From Callorhinus ursinus (taxonomy: Eukaryota > Chordata > Mammalia > Carnivora > Otariidae), in assembly GCF_003265705.1 (NCBI RefSeq), contig NW_020312785.1, forward strand, positions 25,432,561-25,496,560: a stretch of DNA of 64,000 nt, read 5' to 3'. Below are positions 46,841-58,222 of the stretch, in pieces; position 1 is the first letter of the stretch; the number at the start of each line of letters is the position of its first letter. Below the pieces are notes generated by a model. That model made no database searches. It was not told the origin of the DNA and saw nothing but the letters and a program-made list of their open reading frames with translations. The translations under genes and the position numbers were made by a program.

Positions 46841-49119
46841 AAAATATGATGGGACTGCAATCAGACAACAAAAAGAAATAAAGGCCATCCAAATCGGCAA
46901 AGAAGAACTCAAACTCTCACTCTTTGCAGATGATATGATACTTTATATGGAAAACCCAAAAGACTTCCCCCAAAAAACTGCTAGAACTCATACAGGAATT
47001 CAAAAAAGTAGCAGGATATAAAATCAATGCACAGAAATCAGTGGCATTCCTATACACCAACAACAAGACAGAAGAAAGAGAAATTAAGGAGTCGATCCCA
47101 TTTACAATTGCACCCAAAACCATAAGATACCTAGGAAAAATCTAACCAGAGGCAAAGAATCTGTACTCAGAAAACTATAAAATACTCAGGAAAGAAATTG
47201 AGGAAGACACAAAGAAATGGAAAAACGTTCCATGCTCATGGATTGGAAGAACAAATATTGTGAAGATGTCAATGCTACCTAGAGCAATCTACATTTTAAT
47301 GCAATCCTTATCAAAACACCATCAACTTTTTTCAAAGAAATGGAACAAATAATCCTAAAATTTATATGGAACCAGAAAAGACCCCGAATAGCCAGAGGAA
47401 TGTTGAAAAAGAAAAGCAAACCTGGTGGCATCAAAATTCCAGACTTCAAGCTCTATTACAAAGCTGTCATCATCAAGACAGTATGGTACTGGCACAAAAA
47501 CAGACACATAGATCAATGGAACAGAATAGAGAGCCCAGAAATGGATGCTCAACTCTATGGTCAACTCATCTTTGACAAAGCAAGAAAGAATGTCCAATGG
47601 AAAAAAGTCTCTTCAACAAATGGTGTTGGGAAAATTGGACAGCCACATGCAGAAGAATGAAACTGGACCACTTCCTTACAGCACACACAAAAATAGACTC
47701 AAAGTGGATGAAAGACCTAAATGTGAGGCAGGAGTCCATCAAAATCCTAGAGAAGAACACAGGCAGCAAACTCCTCGACCTCAGCCACAGCAACTTCTTC
47801 CTAGAAACATCACCAAAGTCAAGGGAAGCAGGGGCAAAAATGAACTACTGGGACTTCATCAAGATAAAAAGCTTTTGCACAGCAAAGGAAACAGTCAACA
47901 AAACCAAAAGACAACCGACAGAATGGGAGAAGATATTTGCAAATGACATATCAGATAAAGGGCTAGTATCCAAAATCTATAAAGAACTTATCAAACTCAA
48001 CACCCAAAGAACAAATAATCCAATCAAGAAATGGGCAGAAGACATGAACAGACATTTTCCAAAGAAGACATCCAAATGGCCAACAGACACATGAAAAAGT
48101 GTTCAACATCGCTCGGCATCAGGGAAATCCAAATCAAAACCTCCATTAGATACCACCTCACACCAGTCAGAATGGCTAAAATTAACAAGTTCAGGAAACA
48201 ACAGATGTTGGCGGGGATGCGGAGAAAGGGGAACCCTCCTACACTGTTGGTAGGAATGCAAGCTGGTGCAACCACTCTGGAAAACAGTGTGGAGGTTCCT
48301 CAAAAAGTTGAAAATAGAGCTACCATACGACCCAGCAATTGCACTACTGGGTATTTACCCGAAAGATACAAATGTAGTGATCCTAAGGGGTACATGTACC
48401 CCGATGTTTATATCAGCAATGTCCACAATAGCCAAACTATGGAAAGAGCCAAGATGTCCATCAACAGATGAATGGATAAAGAAGATGTGGTATATATATA
48501 CAATAGAATATTATGCAGCCATCAAAAAAACGAAATATTGCCATTGGCAATGATGTGGATGGAACTGGAGGGTATTACGCTAAGTGAAATAAGTCAATCA
48601 GAGAAAGACAAGTATCATATAATCTCACTCATATGAGGAATGCTTAATCTCAGGAAACAAACTGAGGGTTGCTGGAGTGGTGGGGGGGTGGGAGGGATTG
48701 GGTGGCTGGGTGATTGACATTGGGGAGGGTATGTGCTATGGTGAGTGCTGTGAACTTTATAAGACTGTTGAATCACAGACTTGTACCTCTGAAACAAATA
48801 ATACATTATATGTAAAAAAAAAAAAAGAAGATAGTAGGAAGGGAAAAATGAAGGGGGCAGAATCGGAGGGGGAGATGAACCATGAGAGACTATGGACTCT
48901 GAGAAACAAACAGGGTTCTAGAGGGGAGGGGGTTGGGGGGATGGGTTAGCCTGGTGATGGTATTAAAGAGGACAGGTATTGAATGGAGCACTGGGTGTTA
49001 TACACAAACAATGAATCATGGAAGACTATATCAAAACCTAATGATGTAATGTATGGTGATTAACATAACATAATAAAATAAAATTATATAAAAAAGAACC
49101 AAAAAAATATGATGGGACT
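46841..49119 (+). mobile_element. LINE-1, 5'-truncated, 2.25 kb, young-looking
   Basis: The body 46857-49103 lies between perfect 16-bp duplications aaaatatgatgggact (46841-46856 and 49104-49119). Nick site TTG/AAAATA. It starts inside the reverse transcriptase just before FADDM and keeps the rest of ORF2 and a two-block 3' UTR. The first block ends '...ctctgaaacaaataatacat' plus an A-run (48813-48825). The second begins 'gaagatagtaggaaggg' and ends with 'gtatggtgattaacataacataataaaa'. At the fixed simple-repeat position it has only a short TA run (48490-48500). A CA repeat begins directly after the right duplication. Confidence 0.97.
46857..48553 (+). pseudogene. L1 ORF2 pseudogene, C-terminal two-thirds
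   Basis: Visible parts are the RT motif FADDM (46923-46937), '[20 protein letters not shown]' in a 106-codon frame (47340-47660), then '[20 protein letters not shown]' and '[11 protein letters not shown]' in the next frame (47597-48094). The true C-terminus, with '[20 protein letters not shown]' and '[20 protein letters not shown]', is in a third frame (48266-48553). At least two small frameshifts (near 47600 and 48055), further breaks upstream, and the missing endonuclease mean it is dead. Decay is milder than in the 8180 copy. Confidence 0.93.
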
Positions 49120-49183
49120 ACACACACACACACACACACACACACAGAGACACACACACACAAAGACACACATACACACACAA
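49120..49183 (+). repeat. (CA)n microsatellite, interrupted
   Basis: CA units to about 49146, then 'gagacacacacacacaaagacacacatacacacacaaaa'. It begins at the edge of the L1 target-site duplication and ends where an old L1 fragment starts, so it may originate in that old L1. Confidence 0.93.
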
Positions 49184-49330
49184 AAGTAACTGTGAAGTGA
49201 TGAATGTTGAAATAACTTGTTTGTGGTAATCATTTCACAATATATATGTATATCAATCCATCACATTGTACATTTTAATTATATGCCATTTTAATTTGTC
49301 AGTTATACCTCAGTCAAGGTGGAGAAAAAA
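49184..49330 (+). mobile_element. Old L1 (L1M-type) 3' terminus
   Basis: 'gtaactgtgaagtgatgaatgttgaaataacttg', 'gtggtaatcatttcacaatatatatgtatatcaatccatcaca', 'ttgtacattttaat', 'gtcagttatacctcagtcaaggtgg' is the usual end of old mammalian L1 3' UTRs. No duplication visible. Confidence 0.75.
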
Positions 49331-49827
49331 TATATGATAGGACCAAACTATCTGAAAGGTCACTGTGTGTAGTGCTGTGACAGTCCTGGGGGGAAGGGCA
49401 GGAGTGTAATAGGTGCTCACAGGACTCAAGGAAGTACCTTTTATGACATTTTAGAAATAATTACAGCTATACTATGTGTATGCAGTTCCACGGCAGCTAT
49501 GTCTGTACCCTCCTCACTGGATGGAAAGGAAAGAGGGTATAAAGCATTCAGGGACTAGTCACTGTACTAGCATGCCCAGAAAATGCCTGCTCTGCTCTGC
49601 TCTGCTCTACAGTCTGCCCCACTGTACTGGTGGAAACGTCTTCATGCCCTTTAGTCTTTTAAAGTAAAGACTGCTGTCCTGTCATCCTCTCCTATCCACA
49701 CAGATTTCTTAGGGCTTAGGCCTGGTGTTCACTCTCTCATCCCTTCATCCAAGCTTCAGAACCTAATCTCGAGCTAGGTTGGCCTATCTAGAGGGGAGAT
49801 CATACAGGTAATATCTCAAGAGAATTT
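49331..49827. other. Unassigned DNA with (CTGCT) pentamer run
   Basis: A run of four ctgct-type units lies near 49588-49609. The 63-codon frame at 49476-49667 has no motif. Confidence 0.5.
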
Positions 49828-49868
49828 CTCTCCCTCCCTCCCTCCCTCCCTCTCTCTCTGTCTCTCTG

Positions 49869-49900
<32 letters not shown>

Positions 49901-49901
49901 C
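49828..49901 (+). repeat. Compound (TCCC)n(TC)n(AC)n microsatellite
   Basis: TCCC units, then TC and TCTG units, then about nine AC units. One strand is almost wholly pyrimidine up to the AC part. Confidence 0.93.
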
Positions 49902-50640
49902 TTAGAAAAAGATAAATTGGTTTTAAGTATTAAGGGTAGTATCTGACTTTGGAAAAATGCAATCTAAATAATCCAAAATAGTAATAGCCATTAGACTGAA
50001 AGTTGTTTGTTTAAACTGAGAATATAAGTGGTACAATTAGCTGACACATTGCATGAAGGTGGTTACATACAAACCTATAAAGTCCCAATATTGGTTTCAG
50101 GAGGATGAATTAATGTATTTAAGCAAAGGATCTAAATAATCCAAAAGATGATTGCTCAGCACCTGAAAATGGAAAGTGAACTAGTAGAAGAAAGAAGTAA
50201 ATGGCTTCTTATGTGGCCTTTCCTAACCTTAAAGAAGTCTGAAACTTTCATCCTTGATTAAATATCTCCTAATATTAAACTAGAAGCATTTCTAGGAAAT
50301 TAATCATACTATTTCCATGAGAGTTCATCTGAGTACTATGTATTAGATTAAATTCCTTCATCTATTGTTGAAAGTGTTTATAGGGCAATGTGTGACTAAT
50401 ATTGGTGAGCTGCAGAGGACAAAGGAACGGATATCATCATGTACATCCTTGGGTGGTTACACAGATTACGGCACACCACGGAGCTGGCTCTCCTAAGCCA
50501 AGATTTATGTACATAAAAGCACTCCTTGCATGACTGTAAATATCTGGAGTGAGACATTCAAGGATGTGCCGGGAAGTTATAAGACCTTCATTATGCTTTA
50601 GATGAAAATACTTTAAAGTATTTGATACATAGTCCCTTCT
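49902..50640. other. Unassigned DNA with an 18-bp palindrome
   Basis: The perfect palindrome AAATACTTTAAAGTATTT lies at 50606-50623. Nothing else is recognised. Confidence 0.55.
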
Positions 50641-50874
50641 AAAAGCTAGGCATAACCAAGAAACAGACAATTATAGAGGACAAACTCATGGTTACCGGAG
50701 GGTTAGAGGGATGGGTGAAATAGGTCATGGGGATTAAGGAGGACACTTGTGATGAGCACTGGGTGTTATAGGGAGTGTTGAATCACTATATTGTCCACCT
50801 GAAACCAATATTACAATCTATGTTAATTAACTGGAATTTAAATAAAGACTTTAAAAAAATAAAAGCTAGGCATA
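50641..50874 (+). mobile_element. LINE-1 3' UTR insert, about 206 bp
   Basis: The body 50655-50860 lies between perfect 14-bp duplications aaaagctaggcata (50641-50654 and 50861-50874). Nick site TTCT/AAAA is the L1 consensus. It holds only 3' UTR: 'accaagaaacagacaattatagaggacaaactcatgg', 'gggattaaggaggacacttgtgatgagcactgggtgttata', 'aactggaatttaaataaa'. The G-rich tract is shortened. Confidence 0.95.
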
Positions 50875-51770
50875 TTTATGCAACTTGCAGTCTGTCTCTT
50901 GAGTTGATTGTAAATCTGAAATCAATATCCCTGCTCCTAATAGAATAAAGGAGCTATAGATACCAAGAGAATTAAAAAAGCATTTGGTAAATATTCTACC
51001 ATGACTGGCCAAAGTGGGTCACTTCTTTGTTGCTGCCATTTCAGTAATAATTCCTTTGTGTTTAGTCATTCTCTACTTCATACCTCTGAGACATTTTGAT
51101 TTATGACCCTCTAATCCCTCCATATTGAAACAGTCATCAAATCATGGTCCTTTATTTCTTTTCCAAGTGACACTCACACCTGTTTCCCCTTGGTCATCTC
51201 CCTGCAAGCAATCTGATATGAGCCTTTATCCTGCCAAAACTTTGCGCTACTGATACAGTTGCCTAATTGTTTTTCCTTTAGGCACTTATTTTTTTCTCCA
51301 CTTTTAAAAAGGAATCTTTATTTAACAAACCTCTTAGCACAGTGAACCTAAAAGAGATTCATAATTTAATGAAAGGCTTAATTCAAAAACTTCAATATTT
51401 CATTGAAACACCAAGACCAACATAATAAAATTACCAACATTGGGTGTCAGTTTTCCTAATCAACTTTAAACAAAGTCTACTTGGATGTGCCCTACAGGAT
51501 ACTAAATGAAATAAATGAGATATAACAAGTCTGCCAAATCTTTTACTTTGAATCGCAGGCACAGCTCCTCTACTTGTCTTATGTTTAAAAAAAAAAAGAT
51601 AGTAACAGTGTGCAATGCGATGTGGTTCAAAACACAATTGAAACTGATTTAGTAAATATCCTTACTACCTTAAGTAAGCTTCTGTTTTTCTGTTGAAAAA
51701 TACTGAAGCTAAAAATTGCAAAAACAAATCCTGATTTCTACATGTAATGAATTTTGTTAATAATCATAAT
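50875..51770. other. Unassigned DNA
   Basis: Nothing recognised. Confidence 0.5.
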
Positions 51771-51773
51771 TAT

Positions 51774-51870
51774 ATAAGCTAGCATTTACTGAGTACTTAT
51801 GTACAAGGCACCAATCTGTACTTTTTCCACAATTTTTTTTCAATTTTTGCAGAAACTCTGGTAGTTACAA
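51774..51870 (-). mobile_element. MIR-like relic (antisense), cut by a SINE
   Basis: 'taagctagcatttactgagtacttatgtacaaggcaccaatctgtact' matches antisense MIR (agctaacatttattgagcacttactatgtgccaggcactg). The CAN-SINE that follows may have inserted into it. Confidence 0.6.
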
Positions 51871-51876
51871 TTATTC

Positions 51877-52070
51877 TTTTTTTTAAGATTTTATTTATTT
51901 TATTTGACAGAGAGATAGTGAGAGAGGGAACACAAGCAGGGGGAGTAGGAGAGGGAGAAGCAGGCTTCCCGCTGAGCAGGGAGCCCGATGCGGGGCTCGA
52001 TTCCAGGACCCCAGGATCATGACCTGAGCTGAAGGCAGACGCTTAACCGACTGAGCCACCCAGGCGCCCC
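51877..52070 (-). mobile_element. CAN-SINE (antisense)
   Basis: In minus orientation it starts ggggcgcctgggtggctcag (right end, 52070) and ends with its tail complement at 51877. The head and A box (tggctcagtcggtt) match the general form, and the B-box region reads gaatcgagcccc with one change. CpGs are partly kept (gatgcggggctcg). No clean duplication can be read, perhaps because of later changes in the flank. The minus-strand frame at 51895-52158 is a translation of it. Confidence 0.96.
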
Positions 52071-53610
52071 ACATGGCAATTTCTAAGATTGCTAAAATAT
52101 ATCCTATCCCTTTCTTAAGATTGTTCTTTATTGAGCTAATAATCAAGATTAATTCCATTGCTCCAACACATTTTACTTGAAATATCAGTACCTTCCTTTT
52201 GCTCTTTCCATTCCTTCAGATATGTAGCTTTCACTGCCAAAAAAATCTCTCTTAGGCCTCGGTGACCTATGCAACGTATCCTTGAAAGCCACTGGTATAT
52301 TTTTATAAAATATTTACCTCTTCTCTGGTCCCTAAACTGCCCTAATCTGTGAATTGCTACAAAACAAACTTGATGACATTAACTGGCTTAGTTAAGCAAG
52401 GCCCTACCTGACCTGACAGGAAGTCTATTCAACCTTACATTCAAGGTCTGTCCTCAACATCACACAGTTAACCTTATTGTATGCTAACTGGGAGAGAGAA
52501 GCCTTTGCCAGTTCAAACCAGTCTATGCACTACTCTCAAATCATCTTTATCTGCTAGTGTACTTCTGCTTTCTATAATAATTTCCTCATCACTCACTGTT
52601 TATTGTAATGATCGTGTTTTCTCAGATCTCACAATTCTATGATGTCTTCAAAATTCACTGGAGTAACTTCTGATCTTTTTCAGCAATTCAATACCATTCA
52701 TATTTGATCCCTTATTTTTTCTCCTGAAGGTTATGTTTATACATTGCACTCGATTAATATTTGATTACTTCTGTTCTGCCATTTGATTTGTGTGTGTGTG
52801 TTCTACCATTTGAGATTGAGATATCCCCCACTGATCTAATCCAAATGTTATTTTTAATATCATAATCTCTTGATGAATGCTTCTTGTTCAAATATGAAAG
52901 AAAATACTTCTTTATCTTTAACATCATTGTTGTTTTCAACTCTGTCCCTTCTTAATCTTGGTAAATAACTTTCTTAGGCACTTTCAAAGAAATTCATCCA
53001 AGATACAATGGGTCAATTAGGTAGCTGTAAGCATGGAGCAAATTCTTAGAACAACTGGTTGCAACCTGAACTGCAACTTTATGCTTCATGTGATGGCCCC
53101 AGAGTGGGGAAATGGCACAAAAGAGAGAGGCAAGGTAGGATAATTTTTATATTCTCCAGTATATTTAATATCCTTTTGACTTTTCTGTACACAAATTGAG
53201 GACTGGGTTCTCTGTTTTTTAATTCCTTAATAAGTGTCATATTTTCCACAAGAATGTCTCATGATAGCATCTCTATTTTGCCTAGATATAGCTCAATTCT
53301 CCTGAGAATTAGTCAATAGTCAGAAAATTGTAGTGCCAAGTATTATTGGTGATCAGAGAGAGATATCAGTGAAGAGAATTTTTTTTTAGAAAAAGAAAGT
53401 AAAAGGAATCAAAACTAGTAACAGTTGACTTTCTTGTAATAATGAATTTTCCCATCTTTGTGTAATTCCCCATGTTTGTTCTCTGATGTCCTTGGCTACT
53501 GTCAAAACAAGAAATTTTAGTCAGATAATTGACAATGCTGCCAAACACTTGCTTCTTTATTTTGAACTCTCATTTTCATCTTTGTTTTATAAGCATGATG
53601 GAAGACAATC
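52071..53610. other. Unassigned DNA, possibly with old L2 remains
   Basis: At 52390-52480 words such as 'aaggccctacctgacctgac' weakly recall an antisense L2, too weak to call. A short GT run lies at 52789-52800. No gene seen. Confidence 0.4.
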
Positions 53611-53823
53611 AGATTTTGTATCAGAGGGGCGCCTGGGTGGCTCAGTTGGTTAAGTGTCTGCCTTCAGCTCAGGTCATGATCCCAGGGTCCTGGGATTGAG
53701 CCCTACATCAGGCTCTCCGCTCAGTGGGAGCCTGCTTCTCTCTCTCCTTGCTGCTTCCCCTGACTGTACTCTCTGTCAAATAAATAAATAAATAAAACTT
53801 AAAAAAAAAGATTTTGTATCAGA
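53611..53823 (+). mobile_element. CAN-SINE with perfect 15-bp duplication
   Basis: The body 53626-53808 has the head ggggcgcctgggtggctcag, an A box tggctcagttgg, a B-box region gggattgagccct, a short CT tract and an aataaataaataaataaaactta tail. Duplications agattttgtatcaga at 53611-53625 and 53809-53823 are identical. Confidence 0.96.
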
Positions 53824-53847
53824 CATAATCAGACATTGTATACCCAA

Positions 53848-54052
53848 GAGACTGTCTTTTTATTTCTTTTGATTTTCTTTTTTATTTGAGAGAGAACAAT
53901 GGGGGGAGGGGCAGAGGGAAAGAATCTCAAGCAGACTCCGCACTGAGCAGGGAGTCCAGTCGTGGTGCTCTGTCCCAAGACCCCAAATTCATGACCCAAG
54001 GTCAGATGCTTAACTGACTGGGCTGCCCAGGCACCCCTGGGAGACTGTTTTT
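53848..54052 (-). mobile_element. CAN-SINE (antisense), older copy
   Basis: Minus orientation, body about 53860-54040, head ggggtgcctgggcagcccag at the right end. It is diverged, with a damaged B box. Duplications are gagactgtcttt (53848-53859) and gagactgttttt (54041-54052), with one mismatch. It lies about 37 bases after a plus-strand SINE, so the two form an inverted pair. Confidence 0.9.
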
Positions 54053-54750
54053 AAAAATCAATTATTGGGCTTTCCTAAAAGCATCTTTGCTAAATTAATG
54101 CTTTAAAAGAATTGTTCAAAATTGTCCAAAGTTAGTAACAATACTACCTTATGGCATTACCATAAGGTCACTTTCTGTTCCACCTGAATGATTTTAGAAA
54201 TACTCAGGTACATTCTCTCCTGTGCCTTCTAATGTTTTTCACAAGTGGACCATAAAAAAACTTGAATGCCTTTTTTTTTTGGGCCAATAGTTGCTTCTTT
54301 CCTGCATCCGCAGGTGCATTCCCCAGATTTTATGTTTTTCTTTCATGGGGGAAGTTTGGTTGTCTACACTAGGTTTCAGATAACAGTAAACATTCATAGT
54401 AACATGAATGTATTCCTACTATAGGATTTATCAAATGATGAGATTCCTCAAAACATGGTAAATTCCATGGAAATTTGTAGATATAAAATTTTTATTAGAC
54501 TAAATAGAAGTCAATTACGAGTCTCTCAGTAAGAAAATAACAGCTTAATTAGACTGCTATCCATATAGGAGTGAAAGGGCTCAGGCCTAAAACATCAGAT
54601 CATCTTAAGTTGTAGAGAATCCATTCATAATCAACATTTGCTGAATACTAGCTATGTGAAAAATAAAATCTTAATTATTATGGGACAGCAATAGACATGT
54701 GAGCCTTTGTTCTTGTACTCTGAGAACTGAAAATATAGCCGGATAGATAA
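54053..54750. other. Unassigned spacer
   Basis: Nothing recognised. Confidence 0.5.
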
Positions 54751-54895
54751 CATTGTGGCTCAGTAGGATAAGTGTCCAACTCTTGATCTCAGCTTAGGTC
54801 TTGATCTCAGGGTTGTGAGTTCAAGCCCCACACTGGGCTCTAAGCTGGGTGTGCAGCCTACTTTAAAAAAATAAATAAATAAGTTAATTAATTAA
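54751..54895 (+). mobile_element. CAN-SINE, older and short copy
   Basis: It starts at 'cattgtggctcagtaggataag', without the usual ggggcgcctgg head. The older middle 'gtccaactcttgatctcag' follows, then 'gttgtgagttcaagcccc' as B box, and an A-rich tail (aataaataaataag). It lacks the CT-rich tract. No duplication visible. Confidence 0.88.
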
Positions 54896-56190
54896 ACAAA
54901 ACAATTTCTTTTATATATGAAATTAAACTTATTTATTTATTAATTGGTATAAACTCTATTCAACTGAGACGTTTCTCAAGCTTTAGCACTGAGGGATGCA
55001 ATTCTTTTCTCTGGTGATAATCTTGAGGATCCAGGGTGATTGTATTCATCAAAATCTCTTTTGGAACATGCTGCATGTGAAAGAGGTGGCTTATTCCTCT
55101 CAGTGCTCCTTTCTATTCGTGGATTTAAGAAGTGTGCCATGCTGCCCTTTTATCAGTAGAGCTAGAATACTAAGGGAGCTATGTCTGTATGTATACTAAC
55201 TTTTCACACTTCCTTCTCTTCTCCAGCATGACATATTTTCTCTCTCATTAACTATGTTTCATGGCTACATTAAATTATGATGGGAGTCTGTAGCTTCAGG
55301 CAAGTTATTATAATTAGCCCCCATCCCGTTTTCAAAAACGACCTGGTCAGACCTCAGTATCCCATTTTATAGCTTGCTCTAAATTCTAGTGGCTTCTGAC
55401 CTCTGACTGAAGAAATGTTTTCAAGATTACACAGTCCCAACTTACTCTATCCCACACCCTACAGTGGCTATATTCTATGTAACCTATTTCATTTTAAATT
55501 CATGTGCTGCTTATGTTTACCTTCCGCCCACCTCATCCTCTATTCTTGTTCTTCTGAAGAACACTTTGTGTATGTGATCCCAGATCACGTTTTTCTTTGA
55601 CTTACTAACCTAGACATAATAAGTTTGGAATTTAATTCATCTACTTCCCATGGGATCCTTCAGTTTCCTGTACTCTTTGAAGTCTGTAGTTATTTTTCTA
55701 AAAATTTAACACTTCCATATAAAATGTTAATCTAACTTCCAGGAAGCTCATCAATAGTGCTTTAGAAGAAAAGCACATGAATCCAATCTGTCAATACCCT
55801 TTTTAGAATTTTTTTTTTGGTTAAAATATCAACTTATTTGATTTGATTTGAAAAAGAATGAAAAGAAAAAAAATATCCATTGGGCTTAAGCAAGTCAGAA
55901 TTGATTTCTGTGTTCTGCAACCAGAAGACATCCACTCATTTTCCTGTAATAGATCTAATTTTCAATTAGATTTATTTCAAATAGATCCAATATAATAACT
56001 TCTATAATTTCAATCATTTTCTTACTCTTGAGAATTAAAGGAGCCACCAAGTAATATGAAATTGAGCCTGAGAAACATCTCATTGCCTTTAGATAATAGT
56101 CAATTGTAACATCTCCTCAAAACATACTGACTGATGCTCATTTGCTTAAGCTCTAAAACAGCAAAACTTACACAACTTCTTCATCAGGTG
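54896..56190. other. Unassigned DNA
   Basis: Nothing recognised. Confidence 0.5.
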
Positions 56191-56193
56191 ATT

Positions 56194-56194
56194 T

Positions 56195-56244
<50 letters not shown>
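56194..56244. repeat. (TA)n microsatellite
   Basis: About 50 bases of alternating TA with a single C near 56201. It is self-complementary, so it can extrude as a cruciform and is likely length-variable. Confidence 0.95.
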
Positions 56245-56245
<1 letters not shown>

Positions 56246-58018
56246 TTTTTGGTGCTTAATGTTGTTGTTAGAAATCACAAATTGCTTGCAAAGTAATCTC
56301 AGCCCAGATGCTCTGTCCCTGATGTAGGGAACGGGACCTTCAAAGCTCTCCCTGACTATTCTCCTTATTTTCTCTGCACTAGTCACAATTCGGAAAGTGG
56401 CAGCTGCTTCCACTTACGCCTCACCAGTTCAGAATTATACTGGACATAGAAGATAATGCCCTTCCTATTGCTTCTTTATGGACCATGCAACTGAGTCTGA
56501 AAGGAAGCAAGAAAAATAGCTAGGAAAGCATCTTGCTGCTAATTAGATAATGCGAAAGATCTAGTAGTGTCCAGGACTGGTTGGAGTTCATCGTAACTGA
56601 GTGTTCCCTCTGTGATACAGAAAGAGAAAGAGTGAAGAGACGTGAATTACTCTAATTAAAAAAAAAAAATGTGTAGGCACGCTGTCAGGCCAGAAGGGGT
56701 TTCAATATACAAACAGTGACTGCATGTGTCTGACATACACAGTGACAGTTTGAAAGGCTTTTTACATTCACCACATTTTCATTAAAATTGAGCATGTAAA
56801 ACTAGACATTCTATTACCAGATCATAAAACCAATATATCCCTAGTTGTTTCTTGAAACAAGATTTTCACAAATTTGCAACTGTAAGAATGTAACCTTGGG
56901 AAAGTTTCTGAGGGGCCAATCAAAAGTTAATATAAAAATGTGCTCAAGGAAAAGATTTTTAACTTTAAAAAAAGGTTGTGTTATTCCCCAAACAACATTA
57001 TTCATAGAAGTAAAATGCCTAAGTTTTCATAACACTAAGCAATAATCATATTTGTTCTGAATATCTATAATATTTTAATATATTAAATAATATATTGTAT
57101 TATAATACATTAAAATGCTAGTTGATAATAATGTCAGTACATAGAAGGAAACTATTTTTAAATCTGCTTCTAAGAGAAAGATAAATCAATCAATCCAAAA
57201 ATAAAAATAAATTGCAGAATAATTTAGATTCTGAGTTTACATCTGTGACCTGGATCCCATCTTTCATTTCGTATGACCTCTTTCACATCTATATTCAATC
57301 CGTCCTGCTTTATTGCTTCTTTTCTTTCATTGGATCAACACCATAGTGGTCTCCTAGTTAACTAGGTATTTCTGTAGATTTCATTAACAAAAGTTAATTT
57401 TTGAAACTGTTTTAGATTAACCAATTATCTTCATAATAAATATTCTTTCCTGGTTATGCACTTTTACGTAAAAATGAAATGAAGGCCATATAAAGGATGA
57501 AAAGCTAACGTAATGACACCATGTATTCATATCTAAGATTGTGCTTATGACATTTGCTTTGATGCCAAAGGAAGTTACTTCCATAGTAACTATAGAAACA
57601 GATTGTACCCTGGATTAGAGCCATTTCTATTAGTGATTGCTGATAAGGAATATACTTGAAGTGGTATAATAAGCACTAATTATAACGACTATGTAGCCAT
57701 AGATTTCAAATGGTATGATCCTGTTTGGGCAGTCAGATTTGCACAGACATTTGAATTCCCCTGTTCTCCCGAAAGTATTCACTTTTACTGGTTTCATACC
57801 AAAAGTTGAATAGATACCCATATTGGTCCAGGGACTGAGCTAGTTACTATCTAGCATTAATAGGAATAATAGTCAGTAGAATAATAGAAGCCGGAGAAAA
57901 TCTATAAAAGCTAAAATGTAGGTTAGTAAGAAATTAAGGGAATTGAAAGCAACCAAGTCAGAAATTAGAGAACTTGAATACCAAAATAAGTCCAAGGACA
58001 CAGAGACAGCTTTATTTT
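56245..58018. other. Unassigned AT-rich DNA
   Basis: An AT-only, partly palindromic segment (attttaat ... attaaaat) lies at 57072-57116. No gene or known repeat is recognised. Confidence 0.5.
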
Positions 58019-58020
58019 AA

Positions 58021-58222
58021 AAATTGGTGGGCACCTGGCTGGCTCAGTCGGTTAAGTGTCTGCCTTCGCCTCAGGTCATGATCCCAGGGTGCTGGGATCA
58101 AGTCCAGCATCTGGGCTTTCTGCTCAGTGGGGAGTCTGCTTCTCCTTCTCACTCTGCCTGCTGTGCCCCCTCCCCCCCCTGGCAAATAAGTAAATAAAAT
58201 CTTTAAAAAAATGGTGGGCACC
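58021..58222 (+). mobile_element. CAN-SINE with duplication overlapping its head
   Basis: Body about 58029-58207, with tggctggctcagtcggttaag, a B-box region gggatcaagtcca, a CT/C-rich tract and an aataagtaaataaaatctttaaaa tail. The flanks aaattggtgggcacc (58021-58035) and aaaatggtgggcacc (58208-58222) match at 14 of 15. The last bases (gggcacc) are also the SINE head, so either the head joined by microhomology or the element starts a few bases later than usual. Confidence 0.92.

Noticed and set aside
46857..49103. Active L1
   Set aside because: It lacks the 5' UTR, ORF1 and the endonuclease, and ORF2 has frameshifts.
52390..52680. Antisense L2 element
   Set aside because: Only a few weak words match, with no consistent block order.
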